A stretch of 64,000 nucleotides of DNA from Iodidimonas sp. SYSU 1G8 (GCF_039655775.1 NZ_JBBYXJ010000001.1:558001-622000); one strand, 5' to 3'. Shown: positions 21,052-31,313, counted from the first letter of the stretch. Program-made: numbers and translations. The notes: a model not told the origin generated them from the sequence alone.

Positions 21052-22107
21052 ATGAAAGTCTCGGATTTCGATTTCCATCTCCCCGAAGAACGGATCGCCC
21101 TGCGCCCCGTAAAGCCCCGTGACGCCGCCCGCATGCTGGTCATCGGCGATGACGGCCTCATCGATTCCTCGGTCGCGGACCTGCCTGGCCTGCTTTGCGC
21201 CGGCGACGTCATGGTGTTCAACGACACCCGCGTCATCCCCGCGCGCCTCCACGGCATCCGCCCGGCCGACACCACGCGCGGCGAGGTCCGGATCGAGCTC
21301 CTGTTGCACAAGCGGGTGGACGGCGAGAGCTGGCAGGCCTTCGCCCGCCCCGGCAAGCGCCTGCGCATCGGCGACACGGTCCTGATCGGCGACCTGGCCG
21401 CCTCGATCATGATGAAGGGTGATGGCGGCGAATTGCTGGTCCGCTTCGACCGCTCGGGCCGCGACCTCGACCTGGCGATCATGGAGCGGGGCGAGATGCC
21501 CTTGCCGCCCTACATCGCCGGCAAGCGGGCGACCGACGAGGGCGACCTCAGCGACTACCAGACCATGTTCGCCGCCCGCGACGGCGCCGTCGCCGCGCCA
21601 ACCGCGAGTCTGCACTTCACCGAGGGGCTGATGACCCGGCTGGGGGAGGCGGGGATCGGTCATGTCACCCTGACGCTGCATGTCGGCGCAGGGACCTTCT
21701 TGCCGGTCAAGGCCGAGGACACCAGCGATCACAAGATGCACGCGGAATGGGGGGAAATCAGCGCCGCGACGGCGAAACTGTTGAACGAGACGCGGCGAAA
21801 AGGCGGCAGAATTGTGGCGGTGGGCACCACGTCGCTCCGCCTGCTCGAGAGCGCGGCGGACGAGCAAGGGACGATTCATCCCTTCGCCGACGAGACCGAC
21901 ATCTTCATCACGCCCGGTTACCGCTTCCGCGCCGTGGACGTGCTGATGACCAATTTCCACCTGCCCAAGAGCACTTTATTCATGCTGGTCAGTGCCTTCG
22001 CCGGGCTGGACACCATGCAAGCGGCCTACGCGCATGCCATCGACACCGGATACCGGTTCTACTCCTATGGCGACGCCTGCCTGCTGTTTCCCGAACGGGC
22101 GGAATAA
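21052..22107 (+). CDS. queA: S-adenosylmethionine:tRNA ribosyltransferase-isomerase
   Basis: A 351-residue enzyme that transfers the ribosyl part of SAM to preQ1 at tRNA wobble position 34, making epoxyqueuosine. It shows [37 protein letters not shown], the conserved [12 protein letters not shown] and [13 protein letters not shown], and the C-terminal [21 protein letters not shown]. Length is normal. It works in the same pathway as tgt at 23907, but here the two genes are separated by an inserted oxidoreductase/SDR pair. Confidence 0.97.
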   Translation: MKVSDFDFHLPEERIALRPVKPRDAARMLVIGDDGLIDSSVADLPGLLCAGDVMVFNDTRVIPARLHGIRPADTTRGEVRIELLLHKRVDGESWQAFARPGKRLRIGDTVLIGDLAASIMMKGDGGELLVRFDRSGRDLDLAIMERGEMPLPPYIAGKRATDEGDLSDYQTMFAARDGAVAAPTASLHFTEGLMTRLGEAGIGHVTLTLHVGAGTFLPVKAEDTSDHKMHAEWGEISAATAKLLNETRRKGGRIVAVGTTSLRLLESAADEQGTIHPFADETDIFITPGYRFRAVDVLMTNFHLPKSTLFMLVSAFAGLDTMQAAYAHAIDTGYRFYSYGDACLLFPERAE

Positions 22108-23049
22108 TCAGCGCGCCTCGTGCGCGACCTCGACCAGCGGCGCGAATGTCTCGACCTGGCGCTCCCAGTCATCCTCGGTGCCGTCGTCGAGGAATCGGTT
22201 GCTGTCCATGATGACTTCGTCCACGCCGGCGTCCCGGGCGGCGCGCAACTGATCGGCCATTTCCTCAATGGAACCAAACCAGTAGGCGACGATCCTGTCA
22301 CCGATCTGCTTCGGCGCCTGGCGCTTCGAGAAAGGCGGAATAGCCCAGACGCGCCAGTAACAGGGCAGGCGGCCCCGCCCGAAATCCTCCTGCGCGGCGC
22401 GGTTGGCCTCCTGATAATCGGCCATGGCTGTCTCCAGGTCCTTCCCGGCGGTCTGCCAGCCATCGCACAGCTCGGCCGTCCGGCGCTGGCCCGGCTTGGA
22501 ACTGAAGCCGCCGATGATCGGGATCGCCGGCTCGCCGGCCGCGTTCCGCTGGATCGGCTTGGGACTGGTGGCAGACGGCGGGATATCGAAGAACGTGCCG
22601 CGGAACTCGACCGGGTCCTCCTTCCAGCAGGCGCGCAGCGCGTGGATGAACTCGGCGCTGCGCTTGCCGCGGGTATGGAAATCGATATCGCTCTGCCGGT
22701 ACTCTTCCTTGTTGAGCCCAAGGCCGATGCCCAGCACGGCGCGCCCGTCCGACAGGATATCCAGCGTCGCCGACTGCTTGGCGAGCATGATCGGGCGGTG
22801 ATACCCCAGCGTGATCACGGAGGTGCCGAGCTTGATGCGGTCCGTGACCGCCGCGGCGAAGGACAGCAGCTCGAGCGGTGATAGATCCTGTCCCGGCGCG
22901 TCCGCACGCGGCGGATTTTGCGGGTTGAACAGGCGCTCATGCACCCAGAGGCTGTCGAAACCGGCCGCTTCCGCGTCCATGGCGAAACGCTTGATGACCT
23001 TGGGCGTGGCGGCGAGGCCGAGTTGGGGCAGGGCGAGTCCGATGCGCAT
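22108..23049 (-). CDS. Luciferase-like (LLM) oxidoreductase
   Basis: A 313-residue flavin-dependent monooxygenase-like protein with a TIM-barrel fold, MRIGLALPQLG at the start, FDSLWVHERLF, and DRIKLGTSVITLGYHRPIMLAKQSATLDILSDGR. Such proteins use FMN or F420. The sequence resembles TIGR03619-like subfamily members, but the cofactor cannot be decided here. It abuts queA tail-to-tail with no spacing and diverges from the SDR at 23134 with a 16-base palindrome between them, suggesting shared control and perhaps one pathway. Confidence 0.85.
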   Translation of the reverse strand: MRIGLALPQLGLAATPKVIKRFAMDAEAAGFDSLWVHERLFNPQNPPRADAPGQDLSPLELLSFAAAVTDRIKLGTSVITLGYHRPIMLAKQSATLDILSDGRAVLGIGLGLNKEEYRQSDIDFHTRGKRSAEFIHALRACWKEDPVEFRGTFFDIPPSATSPKPIQRNAAGEPAIPIIGGFSSKPGQRRTAELCDGWQTAGKDLETAMADYQEANRAAQEDFGRGRLPCYWRVWAIPPFSKRQAPKQIGDRIVAYWFGSIEEMADQLRAARDAGVDEVIMDSNRFLDDGTEDDWERQVETFAPLVEVAHEAR

Positions 23050-23086
23050 GGGTGTTTTCGATTGTCCCCGTTGGTTCGTGATCTAG

Positions 23087-23102
23087 AGTGTCGATCGACA
23101 CT
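23087..23102. promoter_or_regulatory. Perfect 16-base palindrome, likely operator
   Basis: AGTGTCGATCGACACT is its own reverse complement. It sits between the divergent LLM oxidoreductase (start 23049) and SDR (start 23134), 32 bases from the SDR ATG. It is like TetR-type operators; no regulator gene is adjacent. Confidence 0.6.
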
Positions 23103-23133
23103 ACCTCATACGAAACAAAAAACGGGAAAGATC

Positions 23134-23865
23134 ATGTTCAGGGATGCGCTCGACTTCACGGGAAAAACCGTTCTCATCACCGGCGGCTCAAGCGGGATCG
23201 GCAACGGCATCGCCCGCTGTTTCCGCGACTGCGGCGCGACCGTGGTCATCACCGGCACGAAGGCGTCGGCGGCCGATTATCCCGATACCGATTGCGCGGA
23301 CATGCGCTTCTTCCAGCTCGATGTCGGCGACGACAAGGCGGTCGAGGCCTTCGATCCCGGGATCGACCGTCTCGACGTCCTCGTGAACTCGGCCGGCACC
23401 GTCGCCTACAAGCGGCAGGAGTACGAGATGGAAACGTTCCGAAAGGTGATGGACGTCAACATCATGGGCATGATGCACATGTGCACCAAATTCTATCCCA
23501 TGCTGGTCGAGACCAAGGGCTCCATCGTCAACGTGACCTCGGTGGCCAGTTTTCGCTCGACGCCCGGCAATCCCGCCTACAGCGCCTCCAAGGGCGGCGG
23601 GCTGACGCTGACGCGCACCCTCGCCAATGCCTGGGGCCGCAACGGCGTGCGGGTGAACGCGATCCTGCCCGGCCTGGTGGACACCAAGCTGACCAAGGTG
23701 ACCCGCGACAATCCGGAGCTTTACGAGGCCTCGATCAAGCGCACGCCGCTGCGGCGCTGGGGCACACCGGAAGAGATGGGCGGCATCGCCCTGTTCCTCG
23801 CCAGCCCGCTGTCCGGGTTCGTGACCGGCGAAGGGATCGTGGCTGACGGCGGCGCGAATGTCTGA
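23134..23865 (+). CDS. Short-chain dehydrogenase/reductase
   Basis: A 243-residue classical SDR. The NAD(P) motif TGGSSGIG is at residues 14-21, NSAG follows, and the catalytic Ser-Tyr-Lys set is in [20 protein letters not shown]. The C-terminal [14 protein letters not shown] is typical. The substrate is unknown. The ATG at 23134 follows GGGAAAG. It diverges from the LLM oxidoreductase and is 41 bases upstream of tgt, which it may drive. Confidence 0.88.
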   Translation: MFRDALDFTGKTVLITGGSSGIGNGIARCFRDCGATVVITGTKASAADYPDTDCADMRFFQLDVGDDKAVEAFDPGIDRLDVLVNSAGTVAYKRQEYEMETFRKVMDVNIMGMMHMCTKFYPMLVETKGSIVNVTSVASFRSTPGNPAYSASKGGGLTLTRTLANAWGRNGVRVNAILPGLVDTKLTKVTRDNPELYEASIKRTPLRRWGTPEEMGGIALFLASPLSGFVTGEGIVADGGANV

Positions 23866-23906
23866 TAGGTCCTGCGCCTGATGACCTCCAGCAAGTCAAA
23901 GGGCGC

Positions 23907-25049
23907 ATGAACGATCGTTTCTCCTTCTCCCTGATGGCCCGTGACGGCGAAGCCCGTCGCGGGACTCTGCGCACCGTGCGCGGCTATGTGGAAACCCCGG
24001 CCTTCATGCCGGTGGGCACCGCCGCGACGGTCAAGGCCATGATGCCCGAGAGCGTGGCCGCGACGGGCGCGCAGATCATTCTGGGCAACACCTACCATCT
24101 GATGCTGCGGCCCGGCGCCGAGCGCGTCGCGGCGCTGGGCGGGCTGCACAAGTTCATGAACTGGTCCGGCCCGATTCTGACGGATTCCGGCGGGTTCCAG
24201 GTCATGTCTCTCTCCAAGCTGCGCAAGATCGACGAACAGGGCGTGACCTTCCAGTCGCATCTGGACGGTACGGCCTTCAGCCTGACGCCCGAACGCAGTA
24301 TGGAGATTCAGCGGCTGCTCGGCTCGAACATCGTCATGGCCTTCGACGAATGCACCAAGTTTCCGGTCGAGAAGACCGAGGCGGCCACCTCCATGCAGCT
24401 TTCCATGCGCTGGGCGCGTCGTTCGCGCGAAGCCTTCAATGGCGGCGGGGACCATGCGGCACAGAACGCGCTGTTCGGCATCGTCCAGGGCAGCACGTTC
24501 GAGGATCTGCGCCATGAATCCATCGCCGCGCTGACCGAGATCGGCTTCGAGGGCTACGCCGTCGGCGGTCTGGCGGTGGGCGAGGGGCAGGAGACCATGT
24601 TCGATGTGCTTGATTACACAGCCCCGGCGCTGCCGCAGGACCGCCCGCGCTACCTGATGGGCGTCGGCAAGCCGTCCGATCTGGTGGGCGCGGTCCAGCG
24701 CGGCATCGACATGTTCGATTGCGTGCTGCCGACACGCTCTGGCCGGAACGGTCAGGCGTTCACCCGCCGCGGCACCGTCAACATCAACAATGCGCGCCAT
24801 CTCGACGACCCGCGCCCGCTGGACGAGGCGTGCGGCTGTCCGGCCTGCCGTCAGTACAGCCGGGCCTATCTGGCCCATCTCGTCCGCTCGGGCGAGATCC
24901 TCGGCGCCATGCTGATGACGTGGCACAACCTGCAATATTATCAGGACCTGATGGCAGGCCTGCGCGGCGCCATCGAGCGCCGGGAGATGGCGGCCTTCGT
25001 GGCCGAATTCCATGCCATGCACGAGCAGGGCGATATTGATCCGCTGTAG
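23907..25049 (+). CDS. tgt: Queuine tRNA-ribosyltransferase (tRNA-guanine transglycosylase)
   Basis: A 380-residue TIM-barrel enzyme that swaps guanine 34 of GUN-anticodon tRNAs for preQ1. It shows [29 protein letters not shown] with the Asp nucleophile region, [10 protein letters not shown], and the zinc site [17 protein letters not shown] with the distal His in [11 protein letters not shown]. It is functionally paired with queA. Its own promoter was not identified. Confidence 0.97.
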   Translation: MNDRFSFSLMARDGEARRGTLRTVRGYVETPAFMPVGTAATVKAMMPESVAATGAQIILGNTYHLMLRPGAERVAALGGLHKFMNWSGPILTDSGGFQVMSLSKLRKIDEQGVTFQSHLDGTAFSLTPERSMEIQRLLGSNIVMAFDECTKFPVEKTEAATSMQLSMRWARRSREAFNGGGDHAAQNALFGIVQGSTFEDLRHESIAALTEIGFEGYAVGGLAVGEGQETMFDVLDYTAPALPQDRPRYLMGVGKPSDLVGAVQRGIDMFDCVLPTRSGRNGQAFTRRGTVNINNARHLDDPRPLDEACGCPACRQYSRAYLAHLVRSGEILGAMLMTWHNLQYYQDLMAGLRGAIERREMAAFVAEFHAMHEQGDIDPL

Positions 25050-25231
25050 ATCCTCGCAAGGACAAATCGCGGTTCTCCTGTGCTTTCCCAACGAAACAGG
25101 CAGTCGTTAGGCTTATGAAACAAGACTTGTTGCGCCCTGATAACCACGCCAGTATTCGGGGCAAGCGCCCGCCGGCCCGGAAGCGGTCGACCGTCCGGCC
25201 GGCGCCGGATACGCGCAGGGATGAAATCGCC

Positions 25232-26773
25232 ATGACGGCTGCCTGGACCAATGTTACCGACGCCGTGTTCCACCACGCCGCGACGCGCCCGGATGCCGTC
25301 GCGCTGGTCGAAGGGCCCACCTGGCTGACCTTCAGCGAGTTCGCATCCCTCATCGCCAAGGCGACGGTTTACTTGCGCCAGCAGGGCATCAAAGCGGGCG
25401 ATCGTGTCGGCGTGCGCATGACCAACAGCGCCGATCACATCATCCTGTCGCTGGCCTTGCTGCGTCTGGGAGCGGCCAAGTTCGAGCTGTCACCCAACGC
25501 GGAGGCGGGCGAACTCGAGGCGATCACGCGCAAGTTCTCGCTGGCGACCCTGTTCATCGAGCCGCCGATGAAGCTCTATCGCGGCGCGCGCTGCTTGCCG
25601 GTCGACCTGTCATGGCGCCCGTCCTTGCTGGCTCTCGAGGGAGACGCCCGTCATGATGACGGTATCGAGCCCTTCTATGTCGCCCTGACTTCGGGCAGCT
25701 CAGGTACGCCCAAGGCTATTCCGGTCTCGCACCGTCAGATCATCGGCCGCTTCGTCGATCTGGCCAGCGGGCATGCCCAGACCGGCATGATCTCGCTCGA
25801 GCGACCGGGTAATTTCATGCTGATCGGCAGCCTTGCCTTCAGCGATTTTCATAATTTCATGCTGACCCAGCTCATGGCGGGCGCCTGCATCGTTGTCCTG
25901 CCTGAGTTCGGGAGATTCTATGACATCGTTCGCTATCTGAACCATTACGACGATACCGTGACCATGTTGACGCCGGCCATGTGCGACGCGCTGCTCGCCT
26001 GCGCGCCCAAGTCGGGCGTCCTGCTGCCGCGGATGCGGTTCATGACGGTAGGCGGGCAATCCACACCGCCTGATATCAAGAAGGCGATGATCAACCGGGT
26101 CACGCCTCATTTCCACGATCTATACGCCTGTCCGGGCGCGGGTGTCATCGCGCTCCAACAGCCGTCCGAAATGCCACGCCGTGGCGACAGCGTCGGGAAG
26201 CCGGTGACCGGCGTCGAGGTGGAAATCGTCGACGCCGCGGGCAAGCCACTCGGCGCCAACCGGATCGGATATCTGCGCTGCCGAGGAGACTTCGTCTCGG
26301 CTAACTTCCTGATGGGAGAGGACGCCACCTGGGAGCCCGGCGAGGGATTCAGAGACGGATGGTATTATCCGGGTGATCTCGCCAGCATGGACAGCAGCGG
26401 CTTCGTGTTCATCAAGGGACGGACGTCGGACATCATCCGCCGGAATGGCATCGAGGTCTATCCTGCGGAGATCGAGGCGGCCATCGCGTCGCACCCGTCC
26501 GTGAAGGAAGCGGCGGTAATCGGGCTGCCGGCCAGGCGCGGTGGTCACGACGTCATCGCCATCGTCGTCCCGAAGACACAGCCCGATCACGACGAAATCA
26601 CCCAGCATTGCGAGACCAAGCTGACGCCTGAAAAGCGCCCCGGCGGGATTGCCTACATGGACGCGCTACCCAGAACCGCCAACGGCAAGGTCAACCGGAC
26701 CAGAGTCCGCGAACTGGCGCAGATAGCACTCAAACGCGCCGAAGCCATGCGAAAGACCAGAGGGACCGCATGA
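25232..26773 (+). CDS. Class I adenylate-forming enzyme (acyl-CoA synthetase/AMP ligase family)
   Basis: A 513-residue ANL superfamily protein that would activate a carboxylate as acyl-AMP and pass it to CoA or a carrier protein. The phosphate loop is LTSGSSGTPKAIPVSH. The hinge region is GWYYPGDLASMDSSGFVFIKGRTSDIIRRNGIEVYP, with acceptor-domain Asp, and the catalytic Lys motif is PRTANGKVNR near the C-terminus. The ATG at 25232 gives MTAAWTNVTDAVFHHAATRPDA, the usual opening; 25115 would add 39 basic residues. It overlaps the next SDR by four bases. Substrate unknown. Confidence 0.87.
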   Translation: MTAAWTNVTDAVFHHAATRPDAVALVEGPTWLTFSEFASLIAKATVYLRQQGIKAGDRVGVRMTNSADHIILSLALLRLGAAKFELSPNAEAGELEAITRKFSLATLFIEPPMKLYRGARCLPVDLSWRPSLLALEGDARHDDGIEPFYVALTSGSSGTPKAIPVSHRQIIGRFVDLASGHAQTGMISLERPGNFMLIGSLAFSDFHNFMLTQLMAGACIVVLPEFGRFYDIVRYLNHYDDTVTMLTPAMCDALLACAPKSGVLLPRMRFMTVGGQSTPPDIKKAMINRVTPHFHDLYACPGAGVIALQQPSEMPRRGDSVGKPVTGVEVEIVDAAGKPLGANRIGYLRCRGDFVSANFLMGEDATWEPGEGFRDGWYYPGDLASMDSSGFVFIKGRTSDIIRRNGIEVYPAEIEAAIASHPSVKEAAVIGLPARRGGHDVIAIVVPKTQPDHDEITQHCETKLTPEKRPGGIAYMDALPRTANGKVNRTRVRELAQIALKRAEAMRKTRGTA

Positions 26774-27594
26774 CGCGCGTGGTCGTGACAGGCGGCGCCA
26801 CGGGTATCGGCGCCGCGACCGTCGATCGCTTGGAGAAGCGCGGATGCCAGGTCATCGTTCTGGATGTGGTGCCACCCCAGGAGGCGTCCGCCGGTTTCAT
26901 TTGCTGCGATCTCTCCGATCCGGCTGCCATCGAAAGGGCTACCTCCGAGATCGACGGCCCTATCGATGCTCTGGTCAACGTCGCGGGTATTCCGGGACCG
27001 AGGCCGGCAGAGCCCGTCGTGGCGGTCAATTTCCTCGGGTTGCGGGCGCTGTCGCTGAAACTTCTGCCCCGCATCGTTCCCGGCGGCAGTCTCGTCATTG
27101 TCGCCTCGACCGCGGGCCGGGATTGGCAACGCCGTTCCACCGTCGTCAATCAGTTGCTCGACACCGCCGACTTTGAATCCGGCATCACATGGTGCCGGGA
27201 GAATTCCGGTCTCTGGGACAGGGATCCTTACACGTTCTCGAAACAGTGCGCGGTAGCCTGGATGTACCGTGCCGCGGGCCTTGCACTGCCGCGCGGTGTC
27301 CGGGTCAACAGTGTCAGTCCCGGCGGCACCCAGACCAGGCTGACCAAGAACTTCACCGAGCAGATCGGCGCGGAGCAGGTGGCCTGGATGAACGAGCGGA
27401 TTGGCCGAATGGCCAGACCGGACGACATCGCGGCGATCATCGAGTTCGTGGCCATCGGGGATTGCGGCTGGCTCAACGGCATCGACATTGTCGCCGATGG
27501 CGGGCTGAGCGCCGGCATTCTGGGAGGCTGGATCGACTTCAGCCAGTCTCCGGCTGCCAGAGCCAAAGCCGCGCGGCAGCCGACCGAGAGCTGA
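26770..27594 (+). CDS. SDR family oxidoreductase, coniferyl-alcohol/3-alpha-hydroxysteroid dehydrogenase-like
   Basis: A 274-residue SDR. The cofactor motif is TGGATGIGAAT (about residues 7-17) and the active site is Tyr/Lys in DPYTFSKQC. The short spacing before VNVAGIPG and the large insertion ahead of the catalytic Tyr resemble the coniferyl-alcohol and 3-alpha-hydroxysteroid dehydrogenase branch. Its ATG overlaps the stop of the adenylate-forming gene (ATGA), so the two are co-translated and probably act on the same aromatic or steroid-like acid. It converges on the LLM gene at 27597, two bases away. Confidence 0.82.
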   Translation: MTRVVVTGGATGIGAATVDRLEKRGCQVIVLDVVPPQEASAGFICCDLSDPAAIERATSEIDGPIDALVNVAGIPGPRPAEPVVAVNFLGLRALSLKLLPRIVPGGSLVIVASTAGRDWQRRSTVVNQLLDTADFESGITWCRENSGLWDRDPYTFSKQCAVAWMYRAAGLALPRGVRVNSVSPGGTQTRLTKNFTEQIGAEQVAWMNERIGRMARPDDIAAIIEFVAIGDCGWLNGIDIVADGGLSAGILGGWIDFSQSPAARAKAARQPTES

Positions 27595-27596
27595 GC

Positions 27597-28604
27597 CTAG
27601 ACGGGCATCGGTGCCGGCACCATGCCAGCGACCTCGGCGGCGATCGCGTAGGATCGCTTGCGTGCCTCATGGTCGAAAATCTGCGAGGCGATCATCAACT
27701 CGTCGGCGCCGGTACGGGCGATGAAGGCTTCGAGGTCGCGCTTCACGGTCTCCGGCGACCCGATGGCGGAACGTTCCAGGGTCTGCTGGATCAGGTGCCG
27801 CTCCGATGGGCCGAGTGTATCCTCATAGTGCTCAACCGGCGGCTGCAACTGGCTGGGGCGGCCGGTGCGCAGATTGACGAAGGCCTGCTGCATGGAACTG
27901 GCCAGAAGACGCGCCTCGGCATCGGTCGGCGCCGCGAACACGTTATAGCCCAGCATGAGGTAGGATTTGTCGAGGAACTCGGATGGCTTGAAACGGGTCC
28001 GGTAGATCTCGATCGCCTGCATCATCTGGGCCGGAGCGAAATGCGAGGCGAAGGCGTAGGGCAGGCCAAGGGCGGCCGCGAGCTGGGCGCCGAAGGTACT
28101 GGAACCCAGAATCCAAACCGGCACATGCGTGCCTTCGCCCGGGATCGCCCTGACATACTGGTTGGGCTGAGCGTCGCGGAAATAGCCGATCAATTCCATG
28201 ACGTCGCGCGGGAACTCGTTCGGGTCCGACTCCAGGGTCCGGCGCAGGGCGCGCGCCGTCATCTGGTCCGTGCCCGGCGCACGGCCGAGGCCGAGTTCGA
28301 TTCGTCCGGGATAGAGCGATGCCAGCGTTCCGAACTGCTCGGCGATCACGAGCGGCGCGTGATTGGGGAGCATGATGCCGCCCGCGCCGACCTTGATGGT
28401 CGAGGTGCCGGCGGCCACATGGCTGATGACGATGGACGTCGCCGCGCTGGCCACGCCCGGCATGCCATGATGCTCGGCGAGCCAGTAGCGATGGTAGCCC
28501 AAGCGTTCGGCATGCCGCGCCAGATCGCGCGAGTTGCGGAACGCGTCGCCGGGCGTGCCGCCTTCAACGACGGGGCAGAGATCGAGAACCGAGAGTTTGA
28601 TCAT
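27597..28604 (-). CDS. Luciferase-like (LLM) flavin-dependent oxidoreductase
   Basis: A 335-residue bacterial-luciferase-like protein. It has [16 protein letters not shown], the flavin-site [63 protein letters not shown], and a C-terminal helical cap. This subgroup (MsnO8-like) often lacks an assigned substrate. The ATG at 28604 is preferred over 28652, whose extra residues do not match the family. It points toward the adenylate-forming operon. Confidence 0.86.
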   Translation of the reverse strand: MIKLSVLDLCPVVEGGTPGDAFRNSRDLARHAERLGYHRYWLAEHHGMPGVASAATSIVISHVAAGTSTIKVGAGGIMLPNHAPLVIAEQFGTLASLYPGRIELGLGRAPGTDQMTARALRRTLESDPNEFPRDVMELIGYFRDAQPNQYVRAIPGEGTHVPVWILGSSTFGAQLAAALGLPYAFASHFAPAQMMQAIEIYRTRFKPSEFLDKSYLMLGYNVFAAPTDAEARLLASSMQQAFVNLRTGRPSQLQPPVEHYEDTLGPSERHLIQQTLERSAIGSPETVKRDLEAFIARTGADELMIASQIFDHEARKRSYAIAAEVAGMVPAPMPV

Positions 28605-28685
28605 GGCGCACATATGGGATGAGAAGCGAGAGGCGCCAAACCCTAAAAGCAATGAGCCGTCATGGATACCCCAAATGCCGGCGAG

Positions 28686-28985
28686 TCACTTGCTCAGGCG
28701 GCGCCGGTTGGCGCGGACCTTCCGGCGGTAATGCGCCACGGTCCTGGCCGCGGCGCCCACCGCCGACGTGCCCAGCCCACCGCGCAGCGCCAGCTGCTGG
28801 AGCGCCACACCGGCAGCGATCTTTTCTTCCACCATCTTCCGGGCTTCCGCATCGGCAGCGCTGCCGCCGGCGCCAATCTTCATGGTGCGCAGGGTGATCA
28901 CCGTCGAGGCTTCGATCCCCAGCGTCCATGTGTCGAACCACAGATCCATCCAGGGATTGCTTCGGCCGCGTGTCCGTGACGCCAT
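28686..28985 (-). CDS. Small basic conserved protein, phasin-like in outline
   Basis: A 99-residue protein with WMDLWFDTWTLGIEASTVITLRTMKIGAG, an acidic/alanine helix with ARKMVEEKIAAGVALQQLALRGGLG, and an Arg-rich end AHYRRKVRANRRRLSK. The pattern (amphipathic helix, Ala-rich helix, basic tail) recalls small alphaproteobacterial proteins of unknown function, sometimes likened to phasins. AAAGGAAAC lies just upstream of the ATG. It diverges from the ABC exporter at 29128, with 142 bases between. Confidence 0.6.
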   Translation of the reverse strand: MASRTRGRSNPWMDLWFDTWTLGIEASTVITLRTMKIGAGGSAADAEARKMVEEKIAAGVALQQLALRGGLGTSAVGAAARTVAHYRRKVRANRRRLSK

Positions 28986-29127
28986 TCTTGTTTCCTTTGA
29001 GAGGTTTCGCGCCTTGGCGCGGTGCGGCGGGGCATGCGATCATTCGGGGATCGGAGATCAGTATGACGCCATTCGCTCACCGCGACAGTGCTAAATCGGC
29101 GGGCGAGACGTCCGCGAGAGCGACCCT

Positions 29128-30996
29128 GTGAACAAGCGGCCCGGCGCGGACACGGGAGCTGGGGCCCAGACATGGCGCGAACGCTTCGGCGCCCTGCGCA
29201 ATCTGCCGCCCTTTCTCAAGCTCGTCTGGCGCACCAGCCCGGCGCTCACCACCGCGACGCTTTCGCTGCGCCTGGTGCGCGCCCTGCTGCCCGTCACCAC
29301 CCTGTTCATCGGCAAGCTCATCATCGACGAGGTGATCGCGCTCTCGCGCCTGCCGGACACGCCGGACAGCCCGGGCGGATGGCTTGAGAGTGGCCTGCTC
29401 GGCGATCTTGGCCTGCTGGTCGCCCTGGAATTCGGTCTCGCCGTCGTCGCCGATATCAGCGGACGGGTGGTGTCGCTGCTCGATGGCCTGCTGTCCGAGC
29501 GGTTCAGCAACGAAACCAGCATCCGGCTGATGCAGCATGCCGCGACGCTCGATCTCGAGGATTTCGAGGACAGCGAGCTGCAGGACAGTCTCGACCGCGC
29601 GCGCCGGCAGGCGGCGGGCCGGATGTCGCTGATGAGCATGATGTTCGGCCAGGCGCAGGATCTGGTCACCGTGGTCAGCTTCGCGGCCGGTCTGATGGTC
29701 TACGCCCCCTGGCTGATCGCGCTGCTGCTGGCGGCACTGGTGCCCGCCTTTCTGGGGGAGGCGCACTTCAACGCCCAAAGCTATTCCCTGGCCTATATGC
29801 GCACACCGGAACGCCGGGAGCTGGACTATGTCCGCCAGACCGGCGCCAGCGTCGAGACGGCCAAGGAGGTGAAGATCTTCGGGCTGAACGCGTTCCTGAT
29901 GGAACGCTATCGCGTGTTGTCGGGCGAGATCTACCGCGCCAACAAGCGGCTGGCCATCCGCCGGGCCGGCTGGGGCGGCGCCCTGACCGCGCTCGGCACC
30001 ATCGCCTACTACTTGGCCTATGCCTATCTGGTGTGGCGGACGCTGGCCGGAGCGTTCAGCATCGGCGACCTGGTGTTTCTCGCGGGGTCGTTCCTGCGGC
30101 TGCGCGGCCTGCTGGAAGGCCTGCTGCTGGGCGTTTCCCAAGTGGCGGGACAGGCGCTTTATCTGGACGACCTGTTCGACTTCTTCGAGATCAGGCCGGA
30201 GATCGTCTCGCCGCCCGATGCACTGCCGTTCCCGTCGCCCATCCGGCAGGGCTTCAGCTTCGAGAATGCCGGCTTTACCTATCCCGGTTCAGGCCGCTGG
30301 GCCGTCAGGCATCTGACCTTCACCCTGCGGCCCGGCGAAGTGCTGGCGCTGGTGGGCGAGAACGGGGCAGGGAAGACCACGCTGGTAAAGTTGTTGGCCC
30401 GGCTCTACGACCCCGACGAGGGCCGGATCCTTCTGGATGGCCGCGATCTGCGCGAGTACGACCTCGACGCCCTGCGCAGCAATATCGGCGTCATCTTCCA
30501 GGATTTCATGCGCTATCATCTGAGCGCCGCGGACAACATCGCGGTAGGCCGGATCGAGGCCCGGGACGACCGGGACCGGATCGAGCGGGCCGCCCGGCGT
30601 TCCATGGCCGACGAGGTGATCCGCAAACTGCCTGGTGGCTACGACCAGATCCTGGGTAAGCGGTTTCGCACCGGCATCGACCTCTCCGGCGGCGAGTGGC
30701 AGAAGATCGCCATCGCGCGTGCCTACATGCGGGATGCGCAGGTGCTGATCCTGGACGAGCCCACCGCCGCCCTGGACGCCCGGTCGGAGTTCGAGGTGTT
30801 CCAGCGGTTTCGCGACCTCAGCGAACAGCGGACCGCGGTGCTGATCAGCCACCGCTTTTCCAGCGTGCGCATGGCGGACAGGATTCTCGTCATGGCCGAT
30901 GGCGGCATCGAGGCGATGGGCAGCCACGAAGAACTGCTGGCGGCATCACCGCGATATGCCGAGCTGTTCGAGTTGCAGGCGGCGGGTTACCGTTAG
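29128..30996 (+). CDS. ABC transporter, fused permease and ATP-binding protein
   Basis: A 622-residue half-transporter of the exporter type. An N-terminal transmembrane domain (about residues 1-340, including LSLRLVRALLPVTTLFIGKLIIDEV) is followed by an ABC domain: Walker A VGENGAGKTTL, signature DLSGGEWQK, Walker B VLILDEPTAALDA and the switch HRF. It would act as a homodimer in the inner membrane to export a lipid, peptide or drug. It starts at GTG 29128. Its stop overlaps the stop of the opposite small gene at 30993. Confidence 0.9.
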   Translation: MNKRPGADTGAGAQTWRERFGALRNLPPFLKLVWRTSPALTTATLSLRLVRALLPVTTLFIGKLIIDEVIALSRLPDTPDSPGGWLESGLLGDLGLLVALEFGLAVVADISGRVVSLLDGLLSERFSNETSIRLMQHAATLDLEDFEDSELQDSLDRARRQAAGRMSLMSMMFGQAQDLVTVVSFAAGLMVYAPWLIALLLAALVPAFLGEAHFNAQSYSLAYMRTPERRELDYVRQTGASVETAKEVKIFGLNAFLMERYRVLSGEIYRANKRLAIRRAGWGGALTALGTIAYYLAYAYLVWRTLAGAFSIGDLVFLAGSFLRLRGLLEGLLLGVSQVAGQALYLDDLFDFFEIRPEIVSPPDALPFPSPIRQGFSFENAGFTYPGSGRWAVRHLTFTLRPGEVLALVGENGAGKTTLVKLLARLYDPDEGRILLDGRDLREYDLDALRSNIGVIFQDFMRYHLSAADNIAVGRIEARDDRDRIERAARRSMADEVIRKLPGGYDQILGKRFRTGIDLSGGEWQKIAIARAYMRDAQVLILDEPTAALDARSEFEVFQRFRDLSEQRTAVLISHRFSSVRMADRILVMADGGIEAMGSHEELLAASPRYAELFELQAAGYR

Positions 30997-31175
30997 CCAG
31001 CCGGAGGGGCGTGGCGCATCTGCCGCCGCATGGCGAACTTGCGCGCCGCCTCGCTGGGCAGCATCTCCAGCGTGATGACCTTTTGCGCGATGAGCACTTC
31101 GATCAGGTCTTCGAGAACCCTGATGAAGTCGCGATCCTGCTCGTCGAGAATTTTGTCGAGGATGTGTTGGACCAT
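30993..31175 (-). CDS. Small conserved hypothetical protein
   Basis: A 60-residue acidic-to-basic protein, MVQHILDKILDEQDRDFIRVLEDLIEVLIAQKVITLEMLP and a basic tail. It looks like one long helical pair (LEDLIEVLIAQKVITLEMLPSEAARKF) found in short alphaproteobacterial hypothetical proteins. The ATG at 31175 has GGAACG upstream; a longer in-frame start at 31214 is less likely. Its TAA and the ABC transporter TAG overlap by two bases. Confidence 0.55.
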   Translation of the reverse strand: MVQHILDKILDEQDRDFIRVLEDLIEVLIAQKVITLEMLPSEAARKFAMRRQMRHAPPAG

Positions 31176-31313
31176 CGTCGTTCCAGTTGGGCGTGAACCA
31201 CGCGGCGCCCCCAAGGGCCTCGCCGTTCCGCGAATGAGTTAAAAAACGATATTCAAGTATTTTATCGTACGCCTCTACATGGCGGCGCCGCATGTTAAGT
31301 TTTGTAATGAAAG

